This document shows positions 1-9,500 of a DNA stretch of 64,000 nucleotides, in pieces. Numbering within the stretch: the stretch's first letter is position 1; the number at the start of each line of letters is the position of its first letter. Source of the DNA: an uncultured Prolixibacteraceae bacterium (GTDB lineage Bacteria; Bacteroidota; Bacteroidia; Bacteroidales; Prolixibacteraceae). Below the pieces are notes generated by a model that saw only the letters and a program-made list of their open reading frames with translations, made no database searches and was not told where the DNA came from. The stretch covers positions 1 to 64,000 of the forward strand of contig CALGIG010000096.1 in NCBI GenBank assembly GCA_937915865.1, written 5' to 3'. The position numbers and the translations under genes were made by a program.

Positions 1-40
1 GATTTTTACTTTTTTGTTGAAGTGGATACAAACATAGGAT

Positions 41-220
41 TTATTCCTGGTTTGTATTTCACCTGATTTTAATATTCCTGTTCTTTTTCCTTTGATATTT
101 CTTTTTCCTGTTCTTTTATCAGGGATTACCGGTCTTCCTGTTTTTTACTTCTCATGGATTTTTATCCCTGTTTTGTGCTTTCTTCTTTTTCTATTTCCTG
201 CTTTTTCATACAGGTTTATC
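41..220. repeat. Degenerate 30-nt tandem array (TTCCTG motif)
   Basis: TTCCTG, or TCCCTG once, occurs at 44, 75, 105, 135, 165 and 195, a spacing of 31 then exactly 30 nt. Each motif is followed by a T-rich stretch, and the rest of each unit is poorly conserved. Because 30 is a multiple of three, one plus frame reads as decapeptide-like units containing F-P-V-L, but there is no credible gene: stops lie just upstream and the composition is only T-rich. There are no distinct spacers, so it is not a CRISPR array. It may extend left of the window. The function is unknown; a decayed minisatellite, a decayed repeat-protein gene or a protein-binding array are all possible. Confidence 0.55.
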
Positions 221-432
221 CGTAATTGCTGGAACTTCGGTGCATGGTTTTGTTATGCACCGAAAACTGCTGACAACCGTGTTTTTGCAAGGATTTTGCC
301 CAAAATACGACCCCAAGGGTGGAGATTTTAAGATGGTTTTGCAAACTGCCTGCTTGAGAGTGTCCAATAAACTACCTTATTCGCCTTAAAACGTAATGAA
401 GAAATTGAAATACATTTGCTTTGGATTTGCTG

Positions 433-462
433 TTGGCCGGTAAACAGAAAACTATAACTTTG
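433..462 (+). promoter_or_regulatory. Bacteroidota-type promoter for the NRAMP gene
   Basis: TTG at 433-435 is followed by 19 nt and then TAACTTTG at 455-462, an exact fit to the Bacteroidota -7 consensus TAnnTTTG at the preferred distance from the -33 element. Transcription would begin near 468, leaving a leader of about 15 nt before the ATG at 483. Confidence 0.65.
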
Positions 463-482
463 CTCAAACTGAATAGATTAAA

Positions 483-1742
483 ATGTTTTCTTTTTTCAAA
501 AATATTGACAATAAAAACCATAAGCCAACTTTTGGTGTACTTAAAGTATTGAAATATATTGGTCCTGGCTTGTTGGTAACAGTTGGTTTTATCGATCCCG
601 GAAACTGGGCGTCGAATATTGCTGCCGGCGCCGATTTCGGGTTTACATTGCTTTGGATGGTTACCCTGTCAACCATTATGCTCATTATTCTTCAGCATAA
701 CGTTGCCCATCTTGGAATAGCTACCGGATTGTGCCTTTCTGAAGCTGCCACACAATATACTCCTACCTGGGTCTCCCGATCTATTTTGGGAACAGCAATG
801 TTGGCGTCTGTTTCAACCTCTCTTGCTGAAATATTGGGAGGGTCAATTGCTTTGGATATGTTGTTTGGAATCCCGATTCCTGCCGGCGCCATTATGATTG
901 TAGCTTTTGTCGGAATAATGCTGATTACAAATTCGTATGCTTTTATCGAGAAAATTATTATTGCCTTTGTTTCAATTATTGGTCTTTCATTTTTATACGA
1001 ACTGAGCCTTGTGAAAATTGATTGGGTACAAGCCGGGATTGCCTGGGTAAAACCTTCCATTCCTGAAGGGGCTATTATGATTGTAATGAGTGTTCTCGGC
1101 GCAGTTGTTATGCCTCATAACCTGTTCCTGCATTCAGAAGTTATTCAGAGCAGGCAATGGAATCTCGAAAACGATGAAGTAATTAAACGGCAACTTGACT
1201 ATGAATTTGTCGATACTTTAGTTTCCATGCTTATTGGCTGGGCAATAAACAGTGCAATGATTATTTTGGCTGCTTCTACTTTTCATACACAGGGAGTTAG
1301 TGTCGGTGAGTTGCAACAGGCCCAATCGATGCTGGGGCCGCTTTTAGGCAACCATGCCGGAGTTGTTTTTGCTATTGCCCTTCTGTTTGCCGGCATTGCC
1401 AGTTCAATAACATCGGGGATGGCTGGTGGAAGTATTTTTGCCGGACTGTTTGGCGAACCATTCGATGTGAAAGACAACCATAGCCGTATAGGAATTGCTA
1501 TTTCGCTTTTTCTGGCTTTAATTCTGATTTTTATTATTGGCAACCCTTTTAAGGCTTTAATTATTTCGCAAATGGTTTTGAGTGTTCAGCTGCCTTTTAC
1601 CATATTTCTTCAGATATACCTAACTTCATCGAAAGAGGTTATGGGAAAGTATGCCAACTCAAAATACACTACTATTTTAATGCTTATTATTGGGTTGATT
1701 GTTTCTTTCTTAAATGTTCTGCTTTTCATTAGTTTTTTCTGA
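483..1742 (+). CDS. mntH: NRAMP-family divalent metal transporter
   Basis: This 419-residue inner-membrane protein should import Mn2+ or Fe2+ with protons. The TM1 metal-binding motif DPGN is at residues 38-41 and the TM6 motif MPHN at 210-213, both canonical for true Mn/Fe NRAMPs; the Met at 210 is the residue that selects transition metals over calcium in the family. About eleven hydrophobic segments fill the rest, and the length is typical. A consensus promoter lies 20-50 nt upstream and the gene stands alone. No MntR or Fur box was recognised. The symbol rests on family membership, and the preferred metal is not known from sequence. Confidence 0.93.
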   Translation: MFSFFKNIDNKNHKPTFGVLKVLKYIGPGLLVTVGFIDPGNWASNIAAGADFGFTLLWMVTLSTIMLIILQHNVAHLGIATGLCLSEAATQYTPTWVSRSILGTAMLASVSTSLAEILGGSIALDMLFGIPIPAGAIMIVAFVGIMLITNSYAFIEKIIIAFVSIIGLSFLYELSLVKIDWVQAGIAWVKPSIPEGAIMIVMSVLGAVVMPHNLFLHSEVIQSRQWNLENDEVIKRQLDYEFVDTLVSMLIGWAINSAMIILAASTFHTQGVSVGELQQAQSMLGPLLGNHAGVVFAIALLFAGIASSITSGMAGGSIFAGLFGEPFDVKDNHSRIGIAISLFLALILIFIIGNPFKALIISQMVLSVQLPFTIFLQIYLTSSKEVMGKYANSKYTTILMLIIGLIVSFLNVLLFISFF

Positions 1743-1971
1743 AAATAGATTTTGAGAAGAATTGTGCCTTCAATCTTTTTACTCCTGTTTCTGAAGATAA
1801 ATAGTAAAAAAACAACCGTTTCGTCATTGTCAAAATTGTTAATAACTCTGGAAATGATATGTTTATAATGCTGGCGGCGTTTTGTTGATGCGCTTTTCGT
1901 GCTTGTTTTAATAATGAACAATTGTTGATAACCTTAAGTGATTTGCGGTGGATTTAAATCGGTCAAAAACA

Positions 1972-2003
1972 TTGACTTGTAGTGGTTTTGTGTTATACCT
2001 TTA
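1972..2003 (+). promoter_or_regulatory. Putative promoter of the structured RNA
   Basis: TTGAC at 1972-1976, a 19-nt spacer and TACCTTTA at 1996-2003 match the Bacteroidota -33/-7 arrangement with one mismatch in the -7 box. The predicted start is near 2009-2010. No plausible protein start follows, which fits a promoter dedicated to the RNA next to it. Confidence 0.55.
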
Positions 2004-2009
2004 CTACAT

Positions 2010-2552
2010 CAGACGAGCGATAAAGGGCTGCTCTGAACGAATGAAGAAGGAAAAAGTTCTTAATTGAAGTTGGACCTGATTAGCCGGATTTTCGGATCCG
2101 TATTCGCAAAGAGCCGAAGCTAAATCAGAAAGTTTACTTTCGGGATTTATCAGCCGGCAGGAACCGTCAAAAAGTTCATTGTTAAGTTGAATCGGGTAGG
2201 AGTAAGATTGGAAGGAACCGCAAGGTTCTGGAAAATTGGCCGGGGTGGAAGATATCTTCGGATGGTCGGAAACCTTTCATCAGGATGATAGTCGAAAGAC
2301 GATAATCCGATGGCAGACCTGAGCGCTTCGTCAGCAAAGATCGGATCGCAAGAAACGATAGAGCTGACATCCTGAAGGGGACGTTGTAATAGGCCAACCT
2401 GAAGGAATTGGGCTGGAAGTAAAAGCTGAAAAGCCGGAACAGAAAGCCAGTCGTAATAACCGTAGTCTGGGCACCAAGGTGAGCATTAAGTTGCAAGCCA
2501 AAAGTGAATGGGAACTTTCCTCCAAAGGATTGTTCCCATTCGTGTTTTTTAC
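2010..2552 (+). ncRNA. Unidentified large structured non-coding RNA (about 540 nt)
   Basis: The interval has its own promoter-like site and a strong intrinsic terminator, lacks a credible plus-strand reading frame, and is packed with hairpins. Those found by eye are: 2076-2084 with 2119-2128 (nine pairs, one bulge); 2214-2229 with a GCAA tetraloop; 2278-2312, where CATC/GATG, GGAT/ATCC and GTC/GAC stems enclose a symmetric GATA/GATA internal loop and a GAAA tetraloop; 2330-2335 with 2363-2368; and the long-range pair 2236-2241 with 2392-2397 enclosing the last two. GNRA loops and nested helices are hallmarks of a folded RNA. RNase P RNA (no GAGGAAAGTCC block), tmRNA (no tRNA-like end) and a group II intron (no recognisable domain V) do not fit. 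The 5' end is inferred. Class and function are unknown. Confidence 0.6.
2506..2550 (+). terminator. Intrinsic terminator ending the structured RNA
   Basis: A perfect 10-bp stem pairs 2506-2515 (GAATGGGAAC) with 2532-2541. The loop contains a second small stem, TCCT/AGGA, and six T residues follow at 2545-2550. It points along the plus strand. It ends two bases before the stop codon of the convergent gene, so it separates the two transcripts. Confidence 0.8.
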
Positions 2553-4697
2553 CTATTGGTGGCAAAACAGTTGAATATCTCCGGATTCGAAATTTTTCGG
2601 TATACTAACATATCCATTTTTGTCCGCTTTTATCTTTTTGCCATTTACTATTGCATATTTAACCTCTTTTGTACCATTTATTTCAATGTTTATCCTTCCT
2701 GAACGGTACCGAAGATTTGCTTTTAAGGGCGAGCTTGTTTGGTAAAGTGCTGGTTTTATTCTCATTTGATCGCCAATAAATTTTATCCCTAATAAATGAT
2801 GGACTATAAAATACGAAACTTCGGCAGTAGTCCAGGGCAGTAATCCACTACAACATTCCTGCGATTTTATAAGTGGTATTTCCTCCAGCCATGCTCCTGT
2901 CCGTCCTCCTGCATTGTTGTAAAGCCACTGAAGCGAGCGGCGGCTCATATCAAATTGCCCGGCTTCGTGCTGGGCCCTCATTATAAACGTTGTTGCGAAT
3001 GTCCATGGACCGGGTTGATCGCCTTGCGAGCTGGTGTTGTACCTGTCGTACCCACCCAATGACCATCGTCTATTCCAAAGCTTTTCCAGTTCTTTTAATG
3101 TGTTTGTGGCTAACTCCGACTTAGTATCAATAAGTTGCAGTGCAATTGGCAAAGCTAAGGTTGCATCAGGCATTAATCGACTCAAACTTTCAACTTTTGC
3201 CGGGGCTCCTGGTTTCCAACCTTTAAATTTTATGGTGTCAACAATGGCGCCATTTATGTTTCGCCTTTTAATCAAATGGTTGTTGTCAACTAATTTACGG
3301 CTGGCATTGGTCAACATCGAATTCAGAATTTTGTCAGCTTCAGTTCTCCAAGATGTAGCCTTTTCCTGAGCATCCAGGTATTTGGCCAAATCTGCGGCAT
3401 CACGTAACCCTTGTATTAGCCATGTTTGGTAAGCCAGTTCATAACCATCGTCAAATGTACGTTCCCAAAATTCACGTCGGTTATGAACCATACCTGTTGA
3501 ATCGCGGAAAATTGGTTGCAAAGGGCGTTCAATCATTGCAACAATCTTCTTTTTAAATTCCGACAGCAGCGATGTATCAGCCGTCCAATCTACATAGCTT
3601 TTCATTGCATGAATAAATTCACCCATCTGATCGAATTGTTCCAGATCGGGATTAACGTATTGATCTGAAATCATAGTTGTTCCATTGTCGGTGATCATGT
3701 TTCTCAATATGTTCTGAAGAATTCCTCTTGCCAATTTGAATTCGCCAACATGAATTACTCCCAACGCGGTATTTGAGGCATCGCGAACCCATTGATTGCC
3801 ATATTCGAAGATGCCTGCATCCATTTTGCCTTCAGCTGAAATATATCCGGGTAAAATAAACCGGCTTACATCAAATAAATTTTTTACCAGTTCGTCGGAT
3901 GTTGTGATACTGTTTGATTTCTGCCATTTTTGGGCGGTGGCTTTTATTTCTTCTGAAATTTGATTTTCAACCGACAATGTTTTGTTGTAAAGTGCATCAG
4001 CTGAAGTACCAGGTATTTCAACGAACAGGTATGATTCAATCTTTTTTTGTTCTCCTGGTTTTAAAACAATTGGCCCTATTTCAATGCTCTCTTTACCTGA
4101 TGATAAATTAATCGGATATTCACCTTTTACTGTTAATGCAATGGAAGCACCTTTTTTCTCCTGAACAAGTGTATTATTTTTGGCCAGGATGGCAGTTTCG
4201 TCAACCGACAGCTTTAACCAAACAGTGTCTCTTGTCACTAAATCAGACGATTCAACTACAATGCTCCGCTTAAAAATGCCGTTGGTCGAAATCGGAGAGA
4301 TAATTTCCTTAACTTTTATTCCGCTGGCCCACCAGATGGCTTCTACCGAAGGAATACCACTTTCGACAACCCAGTTTGTATATGTATTTTGTCCCAGGGC
4401 TGTAAACGAAAAGTTCTTCATTTTCACTTCCAATGTTGATGAGTAGAATCCAGTTTTATCATTGTAGTTGAAAGCATTGGTTTTTCTTTCGGTTTGTTTG
4501 GGGACCTGGGCATCGAAAAGCATAAAGCTAAATGCAGGGCCTATATTTACTTTGTCTGCCTGGATGATCATTTTTGTGCGCCCACTGCGTAAAACATAAT
4601 AGTCTCTTCCAAATAAATAACTTTGATTGACAAGTTGTTGCGTTTGGCCATTTGTAAAAAAAGAAATAAAAAATAATATTAGCAGAAGTTTTGACAT
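2553..4697 (-). CDS. Secreted six-hairpin glycosidase-like protein
   Basis: This 714-residue protein starts with a short signal peptide (hydrophobic residues 4-16) and so is exported. An N-terminal beta-sandwich-like part (about 20-260) precedes an alpha-helical region with the repeated aromatic/acidic pattern of (alpha/alpha)6-barrel glycosidases: NQWVRDASNTALG near 300, a FDDGYELAYQTW stretch near 430, and GGYDRYN and GDQPGPW further on. The Asp of the WVRDAS motif resembles substrate-binding or catalytic acids of glucoamylase-like enzymes. I cannot place it in a numbered GH family. It is transcribed away from the sigma factor gene at 4874 and is a plausible extra enzyme of the neighbouring PUL. 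Confidence 0.7.
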   Translation of the reverse strand: MSKLLLILFFISFFTNGQTQQLVNQSYLFGRDYYVLRSGRTKMIIQADKVNIGPAFSFMLFDAQVPKQTERKTNAFNYNDKTGFYSSTLEVKMKNFSFTALGQNTYTNWVVESGIPSVEAIWWASGIKVKEIISPISTNGIFKRSIVVESSDLVTRDTVWLKLSVDETAILAKNNTLVQEKKGASIALTVKGEYPINLSSGKESIEIGPIVLKPGEQKKIESYLFVEIPGTSADALYNKTLSVENQISEEIKATAQKWQKSNSITTSDELVKNLFDVSRFILPGYISAEGKMDAGIFEYGNQWVRDASNTALGVIHVGEFKLARGILQNILRNMITDNGTTMISDQYVNPDLEQFDQMGEFIHAMKSYVDWTADTSLLSEFKKKIVAMIERPLQPIFRDSTGMVHNRREFWERTFDDGYELAYQTWLIQGLRDAADLAKYLDAQEKATSWRTEADKILNSMLTNASRKLVDNNHLIKRRNINGAIVDTIKFKGWKPGAPAKVESLSRLMPDATLALPIALQLIDTKSELATNTLKELEKLWNRRWSLGGYDRYNTSSQGDQPGPWTFATTFIMRAQHEAGQFDMSRRSLQWLYNNAGGRTGAWLEEIPLIKSQECCSGLLPWTTAEVSYFIVHHLLGIKFIGDQMRIKPALYQTSSPLKANLRYRSGRINIEINGTKEVKYAIVNGKKIKADKNGYVSIPKNFESGDIQLFCHQ

Positions 4698-4824
4698 GCT
4701 TTTTCTGGTTTATTTTCGTTGAAAGGTTATTTTATTGCGATAAATTTACATAAATATGATTGTCGAAGTTCTTTAGCCCTGATATTTTGAAATTTTTTCC
4801 GATTTTTTGAATGCCGCTAACACA

Positions 4825-4852
4825 TTGTTTAACTGAAAATAGTTTTACTTTG
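4825..4852 (+). promoter_or_regulatory. Putative promoter of the sigma/anti-sigma genes
   Basis: TTG at 4825-4827, 18 nt, then TACTTTG at 4846-4852 approximates the Bacteroidota consensus. The predicted start is near 4858, giving a leader of about 16 nt before the ATG at 4874. Confidence 0.4.
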
Positions 4853-4873
4853 TAGGTTCATATTGTATTTTGG

Positions 4874-5419
4874 ATGACAGAATTTGATCAGTTATTTCGG
4901 AAATACCACAAACGTCTTTTACTGTATACCCTAAAATTTGTTGACAGTGAGAGCGATGCTCTCGATATTGTTCAGAACGTTTTTGTAGCTGTCTGGGAAA
5001 ATGGGAAATTCAAGCAAAATGAAGATATTGTTCGGGCTTATTTGTTTAATTCGGTTCGTAACAGTTGCCTTAATTACTTAAAACACCAAAAAATTGTTCG
5101 TAAGTTTGAAAGTGAAACTTCTCTTATGTTTAAAGAAATTGAGACTGTTCATTTTCAGTCTGGCGAAAAATCGTTAATCGAAACAGAAAACCTACAACAA
5201 ATAAATGATGCAATAAATTCGTTGCCTGACATTTATAAGGAAGTTATTTTTTTAAGTCGTTTTGAAGGGTTGAAGAATAGCGAAATAGCCCAAAAACTTC
5301 ATCTGCCGATACGGACAATAGAAACCCGTGTTTTTCGCGCTTTGTCTTCGCTAAAAGAAAAAATATCTCAGAAATCATTTTTTATTTTGCTGTATATGAC
5401 CGATAGCAATAAAATTTAA
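4874..5419 (+). CDS. ECF (extracytoplasmic function) RNA polymerase sigma factor
   Basis: The protein has 181 residues. Region 2 (about 1-75) includes the DALDIVQNVFVAVWE helix, where DIVQ.VF.. is the usual ECF signature. Region 4 (about 120-170) carries the helix-turn-helix LKNSEIAQKLHLPIRTIETRV. Such factors direct polymerase to SusC/SusD promoters when released by their anti-sigma factor. The next gene encodes a FecR-type anti-sigma factor and then a SusC with an STN domain, which is the complete trans-envelope signalling cassette known from Bacteroides glycan loci. The ATG start is preceded by a consensus-like promoter and no ribosome binding site, normal for the phylum. Confidence 0.93.
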   Translation: MTEFDQLFRKYHKRLLLYTLKFVDSESDALDIVQNVFVAVWENGKFKQNEDIVRAYLFNSVRNSCLNYLKHQKIVRKFESETSLMFKEIETVHFQSGEKSLIETENLQQINDAINSLPDIYKEVIFLSRFEGLKNSEIAQKLHLPIRTIETRVFRALSSLKEKISQKSFFILLYMTDSNKI

Positions 5420-5499
5420 AAATATTTCAAAAACTTGAATTTTCCTGACGTAGTTTCTGTGGGTTAGTTGTGTTATATCCGACTAAACAAAAACTGTGC

Positions 5500-6498
5500 A
5501 TGAAAGTCAATGAAAATACAGAACAACTCGTTTCACGCTACCTGAATGGAGAATGTACCACCGAAGAGCAAAAGGAACTGATAGCATGGATCGGGAAATC
5601 ATCTTCAAACCAAAAAGATTTCCTCGAAATTAAAGATACCTGGGATTCACTACGTAATACGCACGATGGTTCGGATGAACAGCTTGTATTTTTTTATAAA
5701 AATAGATACGCAAAAGCCAAAACATCGAAAAATTTATGGATTAGTTCGTTGACGGCAGTTGCAGCTGTTCTGATTATTGGGTTGCTAGTTTCTACACTTA
5801 TTCCATCACAATCGAATCCGAAACAAATTGGGAAGATGCAGGTATTTTCAGTTCCGCTGGGATCGCGCTCTAAAGTTGTTTTGGCCGATGGGTCAATTGT
5901 TAACCTGAACTCAGGTAGCGAACTTCAATTTTCATCTACTTTCTCGTCGGACAACCGGGTTGTTAATTTAACCGGTGAGGCATTTTTTAGTGTGACGACA
6001 GATAAGCAACACCCTTTCGTTGTTAAAACCAAAGATTTTGATGTAAGGGTAACAGGTACCAAATTTAATGTTTGTTCGTACAACGATAACTCTTATTCGA
6101 CGGCAACGCTTGCCGAAGGTATTATCGACCTGAAAATGAATAATAGCCTGGAGCTTGTTAAAATTAATCCGGGAATTAAGTTTCAACTCAACAGAAAAAG
6201 CAATGAACATACTCTCTTCGAAGCTGATATCGAATCGGAAATTGCCTGGAAAGATGATCAGTTTATCTTCAAAAATATCCCTTTCCCGGAGTTGGCCAAA
6301 CGACTTGAGCGGTGGTACGATGTTAAATTAGACTATACGGATAAGCGGTTACAGAACTATAATTTTACCGGGAAATTTAAGAACCAGGAAACAATATGGC
6401 AGGTGCTTGATGCCCTAAAGCTAACATCGCCAATTGATTACACTAAGAAAACGTTCAGAGGATTTACAATCACATATAAACCATTAAGCATGAAATAA
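5500..6498 (+). CDS. FecR-family anti-sigma factor
   Basis: The protein is 332 residues from the ATG at 5500; an in-frame GTG at 5470 would add ten residues without family resemblance and is rejected. A cytoplasmic N-terminal domain (about 1-75, with the RYLNGECTTEEQKEL pattern of FecR proteins) binds the sigma factor. One membrane segment follows (about 80-103, AVAAVLIIGLLVSTLI). The periplasmic FecR domain comes next, with VPLGSRSKVVLADGSIVNLNSGS and the VTGTKFNV motif, and then a C-terminal STN-contacting domain. It should hold the preceding sigma factor inactive until the STN domain of the SusC encoded next signals substrate. Confidence 0.93.
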   Translation: MKVNENTEQLVSRYLNGECTTEEQKELIAWIGKSSSNQKDFLEIKDTWDSLRNTHDGSDEQLVFFYKNRYAKAKTSKNLWISSLTAVAAVLIIGLLVSTLIPSQSNPKQIGKMQVFSVPLGSRSKVVLADGSIVNLNSGSELQFSSTFSSDNRVVNLTGEAFFSVTTDKQHPFVVKTKDFDVRVTGTKFNVCSYNDNSYSTATLAEGIIDLKMNNSLELVKINPGIKFQLNRKSNEHTLFEADIESEIAWKDDQFIFKNIPFPELAKRLERWYDVKLDYTDKRLQNYNFTGKFKNQETIWQVLDALKLTSPIDYTKKTFRGFTITYKPLSMK

Positions 6499-6504
6499 AA
6501 AGAA

Positions 6505-6537
6505 GAAGACGAACCGTCGCCACAACTATTCGTCTTC
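6505..6537 (+). promoter_or_regulatory. Hairpin between the FecR and SusC genes
   Basis: GAAGACGAA at 6505-6513 pairs perfectly with 6529-6537 across a 15-nt loop. No T-run follows, so it is not a standard terminator. It could stabilise or process the susC mRNA, or reduce read-through from fecR. Confidence 0.4.
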
Positions 6538-6581
6538 CCGAAGCAATCAATAAAAATTAATTGTTTAAACAGCTCAAATCT

Positions 6582-9500
6582 ATGAAAAAAAAATGGAATC
6601 ACCCGGGGTGGCGATCAGTTATTGATGTTCCCCTAATTGTGAGAATTATGAAGCTAATAACCTTATTTCTTTTTGCGGCAATTATGCATGTTGCTGCAGC
6701 AACCTACTCTCAAAACACCAAGCTTAAAATTGTAGGACAGAACCTGAGTATCGGTGAAGTACTCGATCGTATTGAAAGTCAGTCTGATTACTCATTTTTT
6801 TTCAACGCGAAGCAGATTGATTTATCAAAGAAAATTAACATCGTTGCTGAAAATCAGTTGGTAAATAAAATTCTCGATGAAATTTTGTCTGGTACTGGCT
6901 TGACTTATACAATAAACAATAAGTTAATCATTATTCATTCTCCGGAAGAATCGGGCAATTACTCAACAATTCAGCAGACGAGCAAAGTAAGTGGTAAAGT
7001 TACTGATTCCGCCGGTGCACCTTTACCCGGCGTTACGGTTGTTTTGAAAGGTACAACTAATGGAGCTATAACCAGTTCCGATGGTACTTATTCTATTCAA
7101 AATGTGTCTGGTAACGGAACACTGATTTTTTCGTTTGTTGGAATGAAAACCGAGCAAATTTTAATTGGTAACCGAAATGTTATTAATGTGACTTTGACAG
7201 AAGAATCAATAGGTTTGGACGAAGTTGTTGCTGTTGGTTACGGGGTTCAGAAAAAAAGTGATATTACTGGCGCCTTGGTAAGTATTTCTGCTGAAGTTTT
7301 AAAAGAAAGGCCTGTGCAAAATGCAGTTGACGCTATGCAGGGAAAAGCAGCTGGTGTTGATATTGTGTCAAACGTTAGGCCTGGAGCGGTTTCTTCGGTT
7401 TCGATCAGAGGTACGCGATCGATTACTGCATCGAACGATCCACTTTATGTTGTAGATGGAATTATCTTAATGGGTAGTTTGAATGATATAAACCCTAACG
7501 ATATTTCGTCTGTTGAAGTATTAAAAGATGCTTCTGCCACAGCTATTTATGGATCGCGTGGTGCGAATGGTGTAATTTTGATTACAACAAAACAAGGTAA
7601 AAGAGGAAGAATTGATATTAATTATGATGGTAATGTTACTTTAACAGCTATCCATTCATTAACCGACTGGGCCAGCGCTGGCGAAGCTTTAGACCGTTAT
7701 CGTCAGGCATACATTAATGCAGGCGCTTATAAGGCTGGCTCTGTTGTTTATACCGAACCTACATTAGCTGCCGACCTTGCCATGTTTGCAACTACAAGTG
7801 ACGCTGCAACTATTGCCGCTATTAACAAAGGTTATGAAGGTGGAACTTACGATTCGAGTAAAATTCCTACAACCGACTGGGTTGATTTGCTTACCAAGAA
7901 TGGTGTTTCACAAAACCATCTGCTTTCGTTGAGTTCGGGTAACGATATTTCGAGACTGTATATGTCGTTTGGTTTTCTTGATAATAATGCAAATCAAAAA
8001 AATCAGGGGTATACCCGTTATACAATTAAAATGAATGGTGAAATTACCCCTGTTAAATGGATTACTGTAGGCTCAACCTTGAATATCTCGAAAAACGAAC
8101 AGCAATACGGAACTATTAACCGTTCAGGTAGTTCGACCGGGGCAAAAGACTTATATGGTGTTGCCCTTGAGCAGTTGGTTATGGGACAGCCCTACGACGA
8201 AAGTGGTAATTACATACTTTATCCAGGTGGAAACAAAACAACGCCTATTTATAATCCATTGATTGATATAGACAACTCGGCTGATACCCGAAAAAATACG
8301 AACATTCAGGCCAATGCTTTTGGCGAGATTCACTTCACTTCCTGGTTAAAATATCGTGTCAATTTTGGTGCAGGTTTAAATAGGTATACCCGGGGTACAT
8401 GGCAAAGTTCCCAATCAACATTGCGGCGCACAACATCTGGTGCCGGATCTGCTGCTTCCTATCAGGTTTCTGATAACTTCCAGTATATGATTGAAAACCT
8501 GTTGTATTTTGATAAAACATTTGGTGTTCATACAATTGGCGCAACTTTGATGCAATCAAATCAGTCGACAAAAACTGAAGGTTCCAATATTTCGGCATCA
8601 AAGATTTTTACAGATGCTTCCAAATGGTATGATTTATCTTCAAATTTAAATGGGAAAGCTGATAGTTACAGTACCAGTTATACTTCGCAACAAATGGTTT
8701 CGTTCATGGGCCGTTTAAATTATTCTTATAAAGATAAATATTTGCTCACTGCTACTGGCAGGTATGATGCCTCATCTGTGCTTGCTGATGGACATAAATG
8801 GGCGTTCTTCCCATCGATGGCCCTTGCATGGAAAATGCATGAAGAGAATTTCCTAAAACCGGTTGAATGGTTGAATAGCTTAAAATTACGTGTAGGATAT
8901 GGAGAAACGGGTAATGCATCAGTTAGTCCGTATTCAACAACCGGCCCATTATCCCGATATAATTATGTATTTGGCACCCAGGCAGCTATTAGCTTCCTGC
9001 CATATAATATGCAAAACCCAAATCTAACCTGGGAACGTACAGCCCAGACAAACGTGGGAATCGATTTTGCTGTTCTTAAAAACAGAATAACAGGAACTAT
9101 TGAATTATATGAATCAAATACATCGGGATTATTACTCGACCGGAATATCCCTTCATTTACCGGTTATCCTTACATTACCGATAATATTGGTAAAATGAAC
9201 AATAAAGGTATTGAAATAACCTTGACTACACGAAACATAGAAAAGAAAGACTTTAGCTGGACAACCGACTGGAGTTGGTCAAAGAATAAGGAAAAAATTG
9301 TTGAACTAGTCAATGGTAAGGAAGACATGACAGGTAATGGCTGGTATATTGGCTACCCGGTAAAGGTTTACCGCACGTATGAGGTAGGTGGATTATGGCA
9401 AAATACACCTGAAGATCTTGCCGAAATTAATCTGTGGAAGGCAAATGGATACAAATTTGCTCCAGGCCAATATAAACCGATTGAACAAGGAACACCCGAT

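Noticed and set aside
41..220. CRISPR array
   Set aside because: The repeating motif is only 6-10 nt in a 30-nt period with no constant repeat and variable spacer structure, and no cas genes are in the window.
92..331. 79-codon plus-strand frame at the left edge
   Set aside because: T-rich sequence gives hydrophobic residues in any frame. The 30-nt periodicity explains the repeats, there is no usual start codon and no similarity to a known protein was recognised.
1840..1940. Replication origin with DnaA boxes
   Set aside because: TGTTAATAA and TGTTGATAA resemble DnaA boxes only with mismatches, there is no cluster, and no dnaA, dnaN or similar marker genes are nearby.
2010..2552. RNase P RNA, tmRNA or group II intron
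   Set aside because: The conserved RNase P block, the tRNA-like end of tmRNA and an intron domain V were looked for and not seen.
2182..2565. 127-codon minus-strand frame over the structured RNA
   Set aside because: It runs antisense through the terminator and all the RNA hairpins, overlaps the end of the adjacent gene, has an implausible composition and does not resemble any known protein.
5470..5499. GTG start for the FecR protein
   Set aside because: It adds ten residues without family resemblance; the ATG at 5500 directly begins the conserved N-terminal domain.
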